In this document: one piece after another, positions 8,516 to 16,697 of the stretch | Layout: each line of letters starts with the position of its first letter | How positions within the stretch are numbered: position 1 is the stretch's first letter | NCBI GenBank assembly: GCA_025774205.1 | Contig: JALGWK010000028.1 | Span: 1 to 22,537 of the forward strand | Length of the DNA stretch: 22,537 nucleotides | Direction: 5' to 3' | Source: a bacterium | GTDB taxonomy: Bacteria > Blakebacterota > Blakebacteria > Blakebacterales > Blakebacteraceae | Notes under the pieces: generated by a model | What the model saw: only the letters and a program-made list of their open reading frames with translations | Databases searched by the model: none | What the model was told of the DNA's origin: nothing | Program-made: the position numbers and the translations under genes

Positions 8516-10849
8516 TCAGCTCATTCCTGCCTGATCTTCTGACCTTCGACGTTTCAGGGCATAGAACAGGTTGAGGAGCTGGTCGGTGGTCTGTTCGGGG
8601 GAGAATCTGGTTGCCTGTTCGACAGCGATACCGGAAAGCCGGTCATATTCATCCCTGTCATCGAGGAGCTTCCGCATCTCGCCGATCCAGCCCTCGATAT
8701 CATCGGGTTCAAGGATCGGCAGGCCCTCAGCCTGCACCTCGGGCAAACTGCCGCCGGTCGATACGATCGCCGGGGTGCCGCTGGTCATCGCTTCAACGAC
8801 CGGAAGGCCGAATCCTTCTTTCAGTGAAGGCTGCAGCAGGGCGACCGCATGACGATAGAGCGCCCCCAGATCGCGCGAATCGATCGACTCGATCCATCTG
8901 ATCGATCCCGGGATACCCAGTTCCTCCTCCAGTCGGTGGAGGTCGGACCCTTCAGCACGGCTGCCGGCCAGTACCAGCAGCGCCCCGGGATGCGTCTCCA
9001 GCAGTCGCGGCCAGGCCCGCAGCAGAATCGCGACGTTCTTGTGGGGCTTGAAGTTGCCTACCACCATGAAGTAGGGACGGGTGATCGAGAACCGGTTGAG
9101 ACAGATCTCATCATCAAGCACGACTTCGGGCCGGAAGTGGGCTCCGGCGCGCTGATGAATGACGCGGATCCTCTCCCGCGGTATCGCGAGTGATGACCGA
9201 GCTTCATAGGCGGAAGCATCCGAGACCACCACAATCGCTGTCGATTGCCGGCATGATCGTTCTAAATACCATTTCATCCACCAGCGTCCCAGCCCGCTCA
9301 GGCCTCCCATCTCAGGCGGCAGGGTGAGCTGCATGACATCATGGATGGTGGATACCACCGGACAGGGCGCCCTCCAGGGTGTCTTCGGATAGGGGGAGAA
9401 AAACAGATCGGGTCTGTCACGGCGAAGGGCGCGGGGAAACACAACCTGGTCTACGACCGGTGCCGCTGACCTGTTCAACACCCGGTAGGTGATCCGTTCA
9501 TCATTGATCAATTCGATGTTTTCGGAGTGCTGGTAGAGGATCCACTGCCACTCCGGTCTCACTTCAAGAGAGCGCCTGATGATCTCTTCGAGAAACCTTC
9601 CAATCCCGGTATACCTGCCAGGGACCCACTCCCGCGCATCGGCAGCGATGACCATCTCCGAACGGAATTCCCCCCCCCCAGGTATCACCCGATCGCTGAA
9701 ACCTTCGGCGCGAAGATCCGGATCCCGGATCATCGCCAGTTGATTCCGGACCGCGCTCAGGACATCATCCACCGGGATCAGGCTCATGCAGTCGTAGGGA
9801 GTGCATTCGTCCGAGCGTTCCCGGGCCAGGGCTCGATCGAAGGTCACCACCTGGTGGTCAGCCCCCCACGGACCCCACTCATGATGACTGTCGAGGGGAT
9901 GAGTGGCCCCGAATATCGCCACCACCGGTACCTGAATGGCCGTGGCCATATGCATCGGACCGGTGCTGTTCCCCAGAAACAGGTCACATCGGCCAAGAAG
10001 TGACACCAAGGTTGTGAGCGGGAATCCACACGCGACGACCGGCTCTTCCTCCATCAGTCCGACAACCTCTTCGATGAGGTTCAGTTCCCCGGCCGATCCG
10101 GTCAACAGTACCGTGACGCCATGCATCCTGATGAGAGTGTCAGCAACAGCAGCGAATCCCACCTCGCTCCAACGGATGTATTCCTGTCTCGCGCCGGGGT
10201 GTATAGCGACTGTTACTCCTTCGATTCCTTCCCGTTGGAAGAACTCCTCGGCCTCTGTCTCTCCCTCCCTGGTCGTGGAGATCATCAATGACCTGTCAGT
10301 TGTGCTGCACCCGGCCAATCTGGCGATCTCGAGGGCGGAGCGGACCTCATGCCTGATGCGAACGGCGCGGTCATCCTTCTGTCGCCGGGTCAGATAGAAT
10401 CCTCCACCGGCGCCGGTATACCCGATCCGTACCCTGGCCCCGCTCAGCCAGGCTAACCGGTTCTGCCGGAGCCCCGGGTGCAGAACCAGGGCGACATCTG
10501 CATCGTGGATGAGAATCCGGTCAACACAGGGGTTGCTGACAACCAGGTCGCGGGTGTAACCGGCTATGAGCAGGTCGACGTCGGCCTCCGGCCAGGTCTC
10601 CCTGACAGCCCTGAGGACCGGCGTGGAGAGGATCAGATCCCCGATCCTGTCGATACGGATGATGAGCACCTTCCTGACGGGGTCGGGCCAGGTTTCCTTC
10701 CATCGCCCGGTCACGAGTCGCGGCAGGGCAATGAGGAGGTGTCCACCCAGGTCGAACAGACCGTAGAGCAGGCGTCGGGCTATCCGTCCGATATCGCTGA
10801 GGTTCGTCACACCGAGCCGGATGAGCACTCTCTTCAGGAAGTCCTTCAC
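8516..10849 (-). CDS. Bifunctional glycosyltransferase: GT9 (heptosyltransferase-like) fused to GT4
   Basis: One 777-residue frame encodes two whole enzymes. After a basic amphipathic segment (1-58), residues 61-372 form a GT9 domain with the heptosyltransferase motifs RIDRIGDLILSTP at 65-77, IHPGAR at 216-221, LLTGS at 248-252, GNSTGPMHMA at 293-302 and AIFGATHPLD at 311-320. Residues 399-760 form a complete GT4 domain: the classical opening VIAADARE then GRYTGIGRFLEE at 411-422, STIHDV at 500-505, YFMVVGNFKPHKN at 593-605, and intact EX7E (E678, E686) in KEGFGLPVVEAMTSG. Met399 is exactly where a free-standing GT4 would begin. The linker contains a G10 run (coding strand; 9670-9679). Translation starts at GTG in a 4-bp GTGA overlap with the upstream gene, indicating an operon. 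The domains probably add successive sugars, heptose or another for GT9; specificity is inferred only by family. Confidence 0.88.
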   Translation of the reverse strand: MKDFLKRVLIRLGVTNLSDIGRIARRLLYGLFDLGGHLLIALPRLVTGRWKETWPDPVRKVLIIRIDRIGDLILSTPVLRAVRETWPEADVDLLIAGYTRDLVVSNPCVDRILIHDADVALVLHPGLRQNRLAWLSGARVRIGYTGAGGGFYLTRRQKDDRAVRIRHEVRSALEIARLAGCSTTDRSLMISTTREGETEAEEFFQREGIEGVTVAIHPGARQEYIRWSEVGFAAVADTLIRMHGVTVLLTGSAGELNLIEEVVGLMEEEPVVACGFPLTTLVSLLGRCDLFLGNSTGPMHMATAIQVPVVAIFGATHPLDSHHEWGPWGADHQVVTFDRALARERSDECTPYDCMSLIPVDDVLSAVRNQLAMIRDPDLRAEGFSDRVIPGGGEFRSEMVIAADAREWVPGRYTGIGRFLEEIIRRSLEVRPEWQWILYQHSENIELINDERITYRVLNRSAAPVVDQVVFPRALRRDRPDLFFSPYPKTPWRAPCPVVSTIHDVMQLTLPPEMGGLSGLGRWWMKWYLERSCRQSTAIVVVSDASAYEARSSLAIPRERIRVIHQRAGAHFRPEVVLDDEICLNRFSITRPYFMVVGNFKPHKNVAILLRAWPRLLETHPGALLVLAGSRAEGSDLHRLEEELGIPGSIRWIESIDSRDLGALYRHAVALLQPSLKEGFGLPVVEAMTSGTPAIVSTGGSLPEVQAEGLPILEPDDIEGWIGEMRKLLDDRDEYDRLSGIAVEQATRFSPEQTTDQLLNLFYALKRRRSEDQAGMS
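9670..9679 (-). repeat. G10 homopolymer at the GT9/GT4 domain boundary
   Basis: Ten consecutive C on the plus strand read as GGG GGG GGG G in the coding strand (Gly391-393 and the first base of Glu394). The gain or loss of one base would shift the frame and stop translation within roughly 40 codons by my hand translation. It is the longest G or C run I noticed in the window. Confidence 0.9.
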
Positions 10850-11976
10850 GCCGGCGTTTCGATCGTCGAACCGTCGTTGTCGAGCAGTTTCAGGTAGAGC
10901 TCCTTGACCCGCGCGGCGTGCATTTCTACGGAGTATTTCTCAGCCGCCATCCCGGGGGCGACGGTCCGGAATGATTCCCGTCCCTCTCTGTTCCCGAGAG
11001 CCTTCTCCACGGTCCTGGCCAGGGTCTCGGGTGTCATGTCCTCCGCGACCCAGCCCAGGCCGGTCTCTTCATGCAATTCCTTCAGACCACCGGCCGGTGA
11101 CACTGCCAGCGGGAGACCAGCCGCCATCGCTTCGACGAATACCCGACCGAAGCCCTCAAAATCAGGGGCATGAATGAGCAGATCGGAGGCCAGCATCAGT
11201 TCCGGTACATCCTCCCTGAAGCCGAGCAGATGAACGCTGTCTTTCAGATCTCTGATCGCAATGAGCTCTTCCAGCTTCCGCCTGAATCCGGCGCCGTCAG
11301 CCGCCTCCCTGCCGCAGATCAGTAATTGCCATGAGAGCGATGGATCGAGCTGTGCCAGCGCCTTGATCACGCGGAAATATCCTTTGTGAGGCCCCAGTTC
11401 CCCGACGGCCAGGAGGAGGTAGTCCTCGCCCTGAAGGTATCGGGACCGAAGCTGATCCCGATCTTCAGATCCGGGATCGACCTCGTGTACCGGTATCGGA
11501 TTCGGGATCACATGGACCTCTGCCGAAGGATACCGTGAGGCTACCACCCTGGTCGGGGTGATGATCAGGGAAGCGTTTGAGGCCAGTGATCGATCGAAGA
11601 TGTCCCGTCCCTCCACCCGTACATGCCAGACGACCGGTATCCCACTGCGCCTGCCAGCCACGCCCGCGATCAACATCGATCTCGCGCTGTTGGCATGGAT
11701 GAGGTCGGGCTGTATCCCTGAGATCACCCGCCCGGCAGCCTTCCGGAGGCCGGGGAGGCTCCAGGGGCGCGCCCGGATCCGCGGTTGGGGCAGCATAACT
11801 ACAGATAAATCCTGCGCCTCCGCCCGGGCTGACAGCTCACCCGGTGCCGGAACCGCCAGGAGCGGCTCGATCCCCCCTGCTGCCTGCAGACCGCTGATCA
11901 GGTGGAGGAGGGATATCTCTCCCCCACCGACGATGTCGGCCTTGTCTGAAACGTAGAGTACGCGCAGGGGTCTCAT
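10846..11976 (-). CDS. GT4-family glycosyltransferase
   Basis: A 376-residue GT-B transferase. The acceptor domain begins RVLYVSDKADIVGGGEISLL at 5-24, in which GGGE is the usual glycine-rich loop. It continues with DLIHANSARSMLIAGVA at 91-107 and VIPNPIPV at 156-163. The donor domain starts LLLAVGELGPHKG at 187-199 and contains the EX7E pair E274 and E282 in FEGFGRVFVEAMAAG. The ATG is preceded directly by CGGAG. The gene begins six bases after the methyltransferase stop and overlaps the GT9-GT4 fusion gene by four bases, so the three form a tight minus-strand operon. Donor and acceptor cannot be deduced. Confidence 0.87.
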   Translation of the reverse strand: MRPLRVLYVSDKADIVGGGEISLLHLISGLQAAGGIEPLLAVPAPGELSARAEAQDLSVVMLPQPRIRARPWSLPGLRKAAGRVISGIQPDLIHANSARSMLIAGVAGRRSGIPVVWHVRVEGRDIFDRSLASNASLIITPTRVVASRYPSAEVHVIPNPIPVHEVDPGSEDRDQLRSRYLQGEDYLLLAVGELGPHKGYFRVIKALAQLDPSLSWQLLICGREAADGAGFRRKLEELIAIRDLKDSVHLLGFREDVPELMLASDLLIHAPDFEGFGRVFVEAMAAGLPLAVSPAGGLKELHEETGLGWVAEDMTPETLARTVEKALGNREGRESFRTVAPGMAAEKYSVEMHAARVKELYLKLLDNDGSTIETPA

Positions 11977-11982
11977 CTCCGG

Positions 11983-12567
11983 TCAGAGTACGAAGATCGA
12001 TTCGAAGAGTTCACCGGGACCACCCGCCTCGTCGACGGCCTGGATCACCCCGGGATGCTCTGATCGATAATCATGACCACAGATCGTTCCGGCGCCGGTC
12101 GTGATGGCCCATTCCAGGTCTTGCCGGGTCTCCTCATAGGAATGATCCGCGTCCAGGAAGATCATCGCCGGGACAGGTCCCTCCCAGGTCGAATAGAACA
12201 CCTCCTTGTCCATTCGGACCCGGGTCACATTCAGTACCAAGCGCCCGAGGTCAAGGATTCGACCCGTCATCAGGTGGAACAGCTCCGGTGACATTTCCAG
12301 TGAATTCCAGGTGTAGTTATCCACGGTGATCAGCTCGCGGTTCCGTTCCTTGCCCGCCGCCAGGACACCGGTCGATTTGCCCAGGTGGGTCCCGATTTCG
12401 ACGATCGGCCCCTCTCCCTCGAGCCTTCCGGCCAGTTCCATCAGGAACCCGGCTTCAGCATTGGTGATCTCGCCGGCAATCTGTTCTCCTGCCAGCGGCG
12501 AGCGGATCACCTCGTAGCCACGGGACGCCGCAGCCTTTCTTATCAGTCCCAGCAGAAGCGATCTCAT
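11983..12567 (-). CDS. Class I methyltransferase, Methyltransf_24 type
   Basis: A protein of 194 residues if it starts at the ATG at 12567; ATG at 12579 and an open frame to 12615 are alternatives, but the extra residues look non-coding. Motif I is IVEIGTHLGKST at 55-66, followed by LITVDNY at 79-85, the metal- or acceptor-site strand MIFLDADHSYEETRQDLEW at 135-153, and ICGHDY at 162-167 with GVIQAVDE at 173-180. This arrangement is that of the Methyltransf_24 / TylF-like O-methyltransferase group, often found in glycan loci. It is the first gene of the minus-strand operon and is divergent from the export genes. The substrate is probably a sugar hydroxyl, by context only. Confidence 0.8.
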   Translation of the reverse strand: MRSLLLGLIRKAAASRGYEVIRSPLAGEQIAGEITNAEAGFLMELAGRLEGEGPIVEIGTHLGKSTGVLAAGKERNRELITVDNYTWNSLEMSPELFHLMTGRILDLGRLVLNVTRVRMDKEVFYSTWEGPVPAMIFLDADHSYEETRQDLEWAITTGAGTICGHDYRSEHPGVIQAVDEAGGPGELFESIFVL

Positions 12568-12583
12568 ACCGGGTATCATACCC
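12567..12583. promoter_or_regulatory. Overlapping palindromes in the divergent control region
   Basis: GGGTATCATACCC (12571-12583, 6-bp arms around one base) overlaps ATACCGGGTAT (12567-12577, 5-bp arms around one base), giving three GGTAT/ATACC half-sites in 17 bp. They cover the likely start codon region of the minus-strand methyltransferase gene. They face the 131-bp gap that must drive both operons. This may be an operator or an RNA hairpin over the start. I could not identify convincing -35/-10 boxes in the gap. Confidence 0.3.
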
Positions 12584-12698
12584 CGTTGTGTCCCGCAACG
12601 CCATCCACAGAACAAGTAATGCCCTCAGGAATCAAGGAATGTGTCGGCATACCTCACTATCATCATATTAGTGGGCCGCTGCCCGGAGCAGGTCGCGG

Positions 12699-13811
12699 GT
12701 GCTTTGTGCCGTGAAGACAGGCCGAGTGAGGCAGAGATTGAAGCGATTCGCGTTTCTGGTTGGAATTGTGTTCTTTGCGGGCTGCGCAGGTAATGCTTCT
12801 CTCAGTGACCTGACGTCACAGCCCATACAGGAAACCGCCATCCCCATCGCCGGTCAGCAGCTGTCCCCTGAACGACAGTGGAACCGACCCTTTCAGCCCC
12901 AGTCAAACAGCACTTTTATGATGATCGACGGGATCCCGTATTACCGTATCGGGCCCGGTGATATCATGGAAATGCAGGTCTATCTCAATCAGGCATCCAC
13001 CACCTTCACGTTGCAGGTTGATCCGGCCGGTGACATCAGCCTTCCGGCCCATATTTCCCGGGATCGGATCAGGATCAGCGGGTTAACAAATTCTCAGGCC
13101 GAAGAAGCGCTGCGCAGTCACCTCTCCCGCACACTCCGGCTTCCCCAGGTTTCACTGAGAGTCGAAACCCATGGCAGTTCTTTCGTGACCCTGCTCGGTG
13201 AGGTCGGTGGGAAGACGAATACCGGAGATTCGGGCGAGGGACGGTATGCCATCACCGAACGGACCACGTTGCTTGAATTCATCCTGGCCCATTCCGTATT
13301 CAATGACCAGAGCGACAAATCGGCAGTCATGGTGACCGACGCGACCGGCCGGAGCGGCATTTTCGATCTCTCCACGGCCATGTACGCAGCTGATCAGAGT
13401 CAGAATCCGGTTCTCGACCGGGGTGACAATGTCCTGGTTCCCTCCACCACCGTCACGCGGAGCAGGATTTTCGTCATCGGCGAAGTCGTCAACCGGAGCA
13501 TGCTCCAGCCCCGGACAGGCATGACCGTACTTGACGCAATAGCAGAAGCGGGCGGGCCCACGGAGCAGGCCCGTACGAAGTGGGTGACTCTCGTCCGGGG
13601 TCGGGGGACCGATGCCAGGCTCTACCAGATCCCCTTCCGGAAAATCTGGAGAACGGGAGATATGGAGGCGAATGTTACCCTCATGCCCGGCGATATCATT
13701 CACCTGGGCACCAGCACCTACGAGTCGGTAATGAAGTTCTTCCGTGAAAGCTGGGCGATCATGCAGACCGCGATCGTAGCCACCATCCTCATAGACACAA
13801 TCAATCCATAA
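12699..13811 (+). CDS. Outer-membrane polysaccharide export lipoprotein, Wza/BexD-like
   Basis: This protein would form the outer-membrane and periplasmic export channel for the polysaccharide. A basic N-terminus (RQRLKRF) precedes a hydrophobic stretch and the lipobox FFAGC, with the lipidated Cys at residue 29 when counted from GTG 12699. GTG codons at 12711 or 12726 would give a shorter, more typical 20-25-residue signal peptide and may be the real start. The Poly_export domain begins YRIGPGDIMEMQVY at 82-95 and runs to about 155. Two SLBB domains follow (about 160-250 and 256-337), with VTLLGEVGG and FVIGEVVNRS as their opening strands. The hydrophobic C-terminal segment after 343 is consistent with the barrel helix of Wza. 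The TAA stop shares its last A with the ATG of the Wzc-like gene. Confidence 0.92.
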   Translation: MLCAVKTGRVRQRLKRFAFLVGIVFFAGCAGNASLSDLTSQPIQETAIPIAGQQLSPERQWNRPFQPQSNSTFMMIDGIPYYRIGPGDIMEMQVYLNQASTTFTLQVDPAGDISLPAHISRDRIRISGLTNSQAEEALRSHLSRTLRLPQVSLRVETHGSSFVTLLGEVGGKTNTGDSGEGRYAITERTTLLEFILAHSVFNDQSDKSAVMVTDATGRSGIFDLSTAMYAADQSQNPVLDRGDNVLVPSTTVTRSRIFVIGEVVNRSMLQPRTGMTVLDAIAEAGGPTEQARTKWVTLVRGRGTDARLYQIPFRKIWRTGDMEANVTLMPGDIIHLGTSTYESVMKFFRESWAIMQTAIVATILIDTINP

Positions 13812-16690
13812 TGGCCCGCTACGAACTGAATCTCCGCGACTATTACCGCATCCTCCGGCGACACCTGATCGTTATCGTTGCGGTGACGATCGGCCTCGGC
13901 GGGCTGTCGTTCGTCATGGCGCTGGAATCCCGCATAGAACAGACGTACACGGCTACCTCCAGGGTCCAGATATCCCAGGTCAGCAACATCGTCGACCTGG
14001 TGCTCCAGACGTTCACCTACAGCTCGGGAAATTATATCGCCACCCAGTCCATGCTGATCTCCAGCCAGCCGGTCCTCTGGGAGACGATCAAGCTGCTGGA
14101 AACATCGATCGATACTTCTATCACCTTCCAGCAGGTGCTGGCTGACGACGATCTCAAAGCTCGGTATTGGGACCTGATCAGGAATTACAGCGGATCGATC
14201 CAGGCCGAGCAGGTCGAATACTCGGGGCTGATCGATATCGTTGCCACCGAGAGCACCATGCAGCGGGCCATGGAGCTGGCCGAAAAGGCTGCTGAAGGCT
14301 TCAAACGGTACAGTCGCATCCAGGCCAACGAACAGAATGAAGAGGCAGAACGGTGGATTTCCGATCGGCTGATCACTGTTCGCAGCGACCTGCGTGCTCT
14401 CCAGGATTTATTGAAGACAGTGCGCCAGAGGACCATTTCCTTTTCAAGTTTCGACGAAAATTCACTGTCGAGACTGATTGAACGTCGCACCACTCTGGAG
14501 GATCGTACTTCCACCCTTACAGAATTGAAGATTCGGCTGATTGAAGGACAGGTGGGATTCTCCACGGTCGGTGCTGCCGTCGATCCGACCATTCTCACCC
14601 AGTACGCGGAAAGCTATTCCGAACTGTCACTCCTTCTGACCAACCGCGGTCAACAACTGCTTACGTATACCGAGAACGCTGAGCCGATCCGCATTCTCGA
14701 TGAGAGAATCAGGACTGTTAAAAGGGAGCTGATCAGTTCGATCGACAGGGACCTGGAGCTCCTCCGGAGCAGCCTGTCAACGTATGACCGTCTCCTCGAG
14801 GCCTTCCCCGACGAAGAGATCGAGATGGCCACCCTCTTGAGACAGGTCGAATTGAAGACCGAGCTGGTCACCCAGCTCGAGAGCAGCATGGAAGAGGTCA
14901 AGATCAGGTCGGCCAGTACGCGCGGGGAAGTGAGTATTGTCGGTTATCCCATCACAGCTATAAGCCGGCAGACTGGAGGAGTACCATTAAAAACCATCAT
15001 CGGTCTCCTGCTCGGCTTCATGCTCGGCATCGTCATCGCTTTCATCGTCGAGACGATGGATACCTCGATCGGGACGATCGAGGACGTCGAGGAGTATCTT
15101 GAAGTTCCGGTCCTGGCGGTCATTCCCCACCTGCCGGTGGAGAGGATGGTCGAGCAGCTCGTGGAGCAGAATCCCCAGCTGGCGGGTCATCCCTTCCTCA
15201 ACATGTTCGCGCGGCTTATCACCCAGTACGATCCGAAGTCACCTGCTGCTGAGGCCTACCGAACACTGCGAACCAACCTCCAGTTCGCGATCGGTGGCGC
15301 GGGGGAGTCGATCGAGCAGAAGAACACCTTCGTCTTCACCTCTTCGAGCCTGCAGGAGGGGAAGTCAACGACCATGGCCAACCTGGCCATCACAATCGCC
15401 CAGGCGGGCAATCGGGTCCTCCTCATGGGCTGCAACATGCGGCGTCCTACCATTTATAAGTCGTTCGGTCTGACTCTTGAGACCGGGATGACCGATATCC
15501 TGACCGGACAGAAGGAGTGGCGCGAATGCGTCAAGGGCATCACCGACATGATGGTTGGCCCCCTGAGCCTGCAGAACATCATGCAGATGCCCGGTCTCGA
15601 CAATCTGCATATCGTCACGTCCGGCAGCATCCCACCCAACCCCTCCGAGCTTCTCAGCTCACCCCGATTCAGCGAGATGATCAAGGAAGCCAGCGAAGAA
15701 TACGACTACGTTCTGGTTGACTGTCCGCCGGTCCTGCCGGTGACCGACGCTGCCATCGTTGGACGCCAGGTCGACTGGTCGGTCCTCATCTACCAGGTCG
15801 GCAAGGTACCCAGGAACGCGCTGCGCCGGGCGAAGTTCCATCTCTCCAATGTAGGTGCCCACGTTCTCGGTCTCGCCATGAATGATGTGAAGGCGGAGAT
15901 CGGCGGTTACTCTCCTTACAGCCAGTACATGATCAAATACTACGGAGAGGAGACGCAGGAGAAGAAGACCCTGTTCGGCATGGTGAAAGGGATCTTCAAG
16001 AAGCGTGAACCGAAATATAAAGAGAAACGGGAACAGGATCGACCGGAGTCCCAACTGATCACCCATGATCAATCCGGATCTCCCTGGATCAAGGTGGATT
16101 ATTTTGACGACCTCGAGCACGAGTCCACAGAGGGAGAAGTGGCACCAGAACGACCTGATATTGAGATCACCGAGCCGGACCGGGGGGAGAGGGGGGTGGA
16201 GGATGAGGACACCGGAGAGAGATCGCGGAAACGACGGATTCCCCTCTGGATCTGGATCGTACTGGCCGCGGCTGTGATCCTGCTGGTGGTGTCCATACTC
16301 CTCGGCCCCTCTTCTGATACAACCGCCCAGTCACTCTATACGCCACCGTCCACCGCCATCGCGGAGAGAGCAACTCTGCCCCCGGTCGAAACACCCGCTG
16401 CCCATGAACAACCTGTTACCGTTGTCTCCATCTGGACCGTCCACGTCGGTTCCTTCAGAACCCCTGGGGAAGCCGAGTCACTGAGGATTCTGCTCGGCAA
16501 TCTGAATCTGACCGGTACAAATCGGGTATGGACCCGGATCGAAGAGGTGCCGGGTCTTGGCCGATGGCACAGGGTATTCTTTGGCATGTACGAGGAACAG
16601 GTTGAATGCGCGCGCGGAGCGGAACTGCTGCGCGGAACAGGGCAGGTCACCCAGGCACGGATCCGTCGGGTGACACCTCCCTCTCCATAA
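13811..16690 (+). CDS. Wzc-like polysaccharide co-polymerase / BY-kinase-type protein with C-terminal SPOR domain
   Basis: A 959-residue inner-membrane protein controlling chain length and export. In order: Wzz domain with TM1 (about 19-38); a long helical, coiled-coil-rich periplasmic region; TM2 (about 392-416) followed by ETMDTSIGTIEDVEEYLEVP, the usual Wzz exit; and a cytoplasmic BY-kinase domain (about 465-715). The kinase has Walker A QEGKST (K518) and Walker B LVDCPP (D637). Walker A' is GCNMRRP at 540-546, where the family consensus is DxDxR, so both acidic residues are missing. A tyrosine cluster (Y700, 703, 706, 710, 711) would normally end such a protein. Here a charged linker, TM3 (about 810-832), a Pro/Thr-rich spacer and a SPOR-like domain (about 875-955; WTVHVGSF to RVFFGMY) follow. 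Topology places SPOR in the periplasm. The kinase-region and SPOR assignments are by pattern; activity is uncertain. Confidence 0.9.
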   Translation: MARYELNLRDYYRILRRHLIVIVAVTIGLGGLSFVMALESRIEQTYTATSRVQISQVSNIVDLVLQTFTYSSGNYIATQSMLISSQPVLWETIKLLETSIDTSITFQQVLADDDLKARYWDLIRNYSGSIQAEQVEYSGLIDIVATESTMQRAMELAEKAAEGFKRYSRIQANEQNEEAERWISDRLITVRSDLRALQDLLKTVRQRTISFSSFDENSLSRLIERRTTLEDRTSTLTELKIRLIEGQVGFSTVGAAVDPTILTQYAESYSELSLLLTNRGQQLLTYTENAEPIRILDERIRTVKRELISSIDRDLELLRSSLSTYDRLLEAFPDEEIEMATLLRQVELKTELVTQLESSMEEVKIRSASTRGEVSIVGYPITAISRQTGGVPLKTIIGLLLGFMLGIVIAFIVETMDTSIGTIEDVEEYLEVPVLAVIPHLPVERMVEQLVEQNPQLAGHPFLNMFARLITQYDPKSPAAEAYRTLRTNLQFAIGGAGESIEQKNTFVFTSSSLQEGKSTTMANLAITIAQAGNRVLLMGCNMRRPTIYKSFGLTLETGMTDILTGQKEWRECVKGITDMMVGPLSLQNIMQMPGLDNLHIVTSGSIPPNPSELLSSPRFSEMIKEASEEYDYVLVDCPPVLPVTDAAIVGRQVDWSVLIYQVGKVPRNALRRAKFHLSNVGAHVLGLAMNDVKAEIGGYSPYSQYMIKYYGEETQEKKTLFGMVKGIFKKREPKYKEKREQDRPESQLITHDQSGSPWIKVDYFDDLEHESTEGEVAPERPDIEITEPDRGERGVEDEDTGERSRKRRIPLWIWIVLAAAVILLVVSILLGPSSDTTAQSLYTPPSTAIAERATLPPVETPAAHEQPVTVVSIWTVHVGSFRTPGEAESLRILLGNLNLTGTNRVWTRIEEVPGLGRWHRVFFGMYEEQVECARGAELLRGTGQVTQARIRRVTPPSP

Positions 16691-16697
16691 GTCGAAT

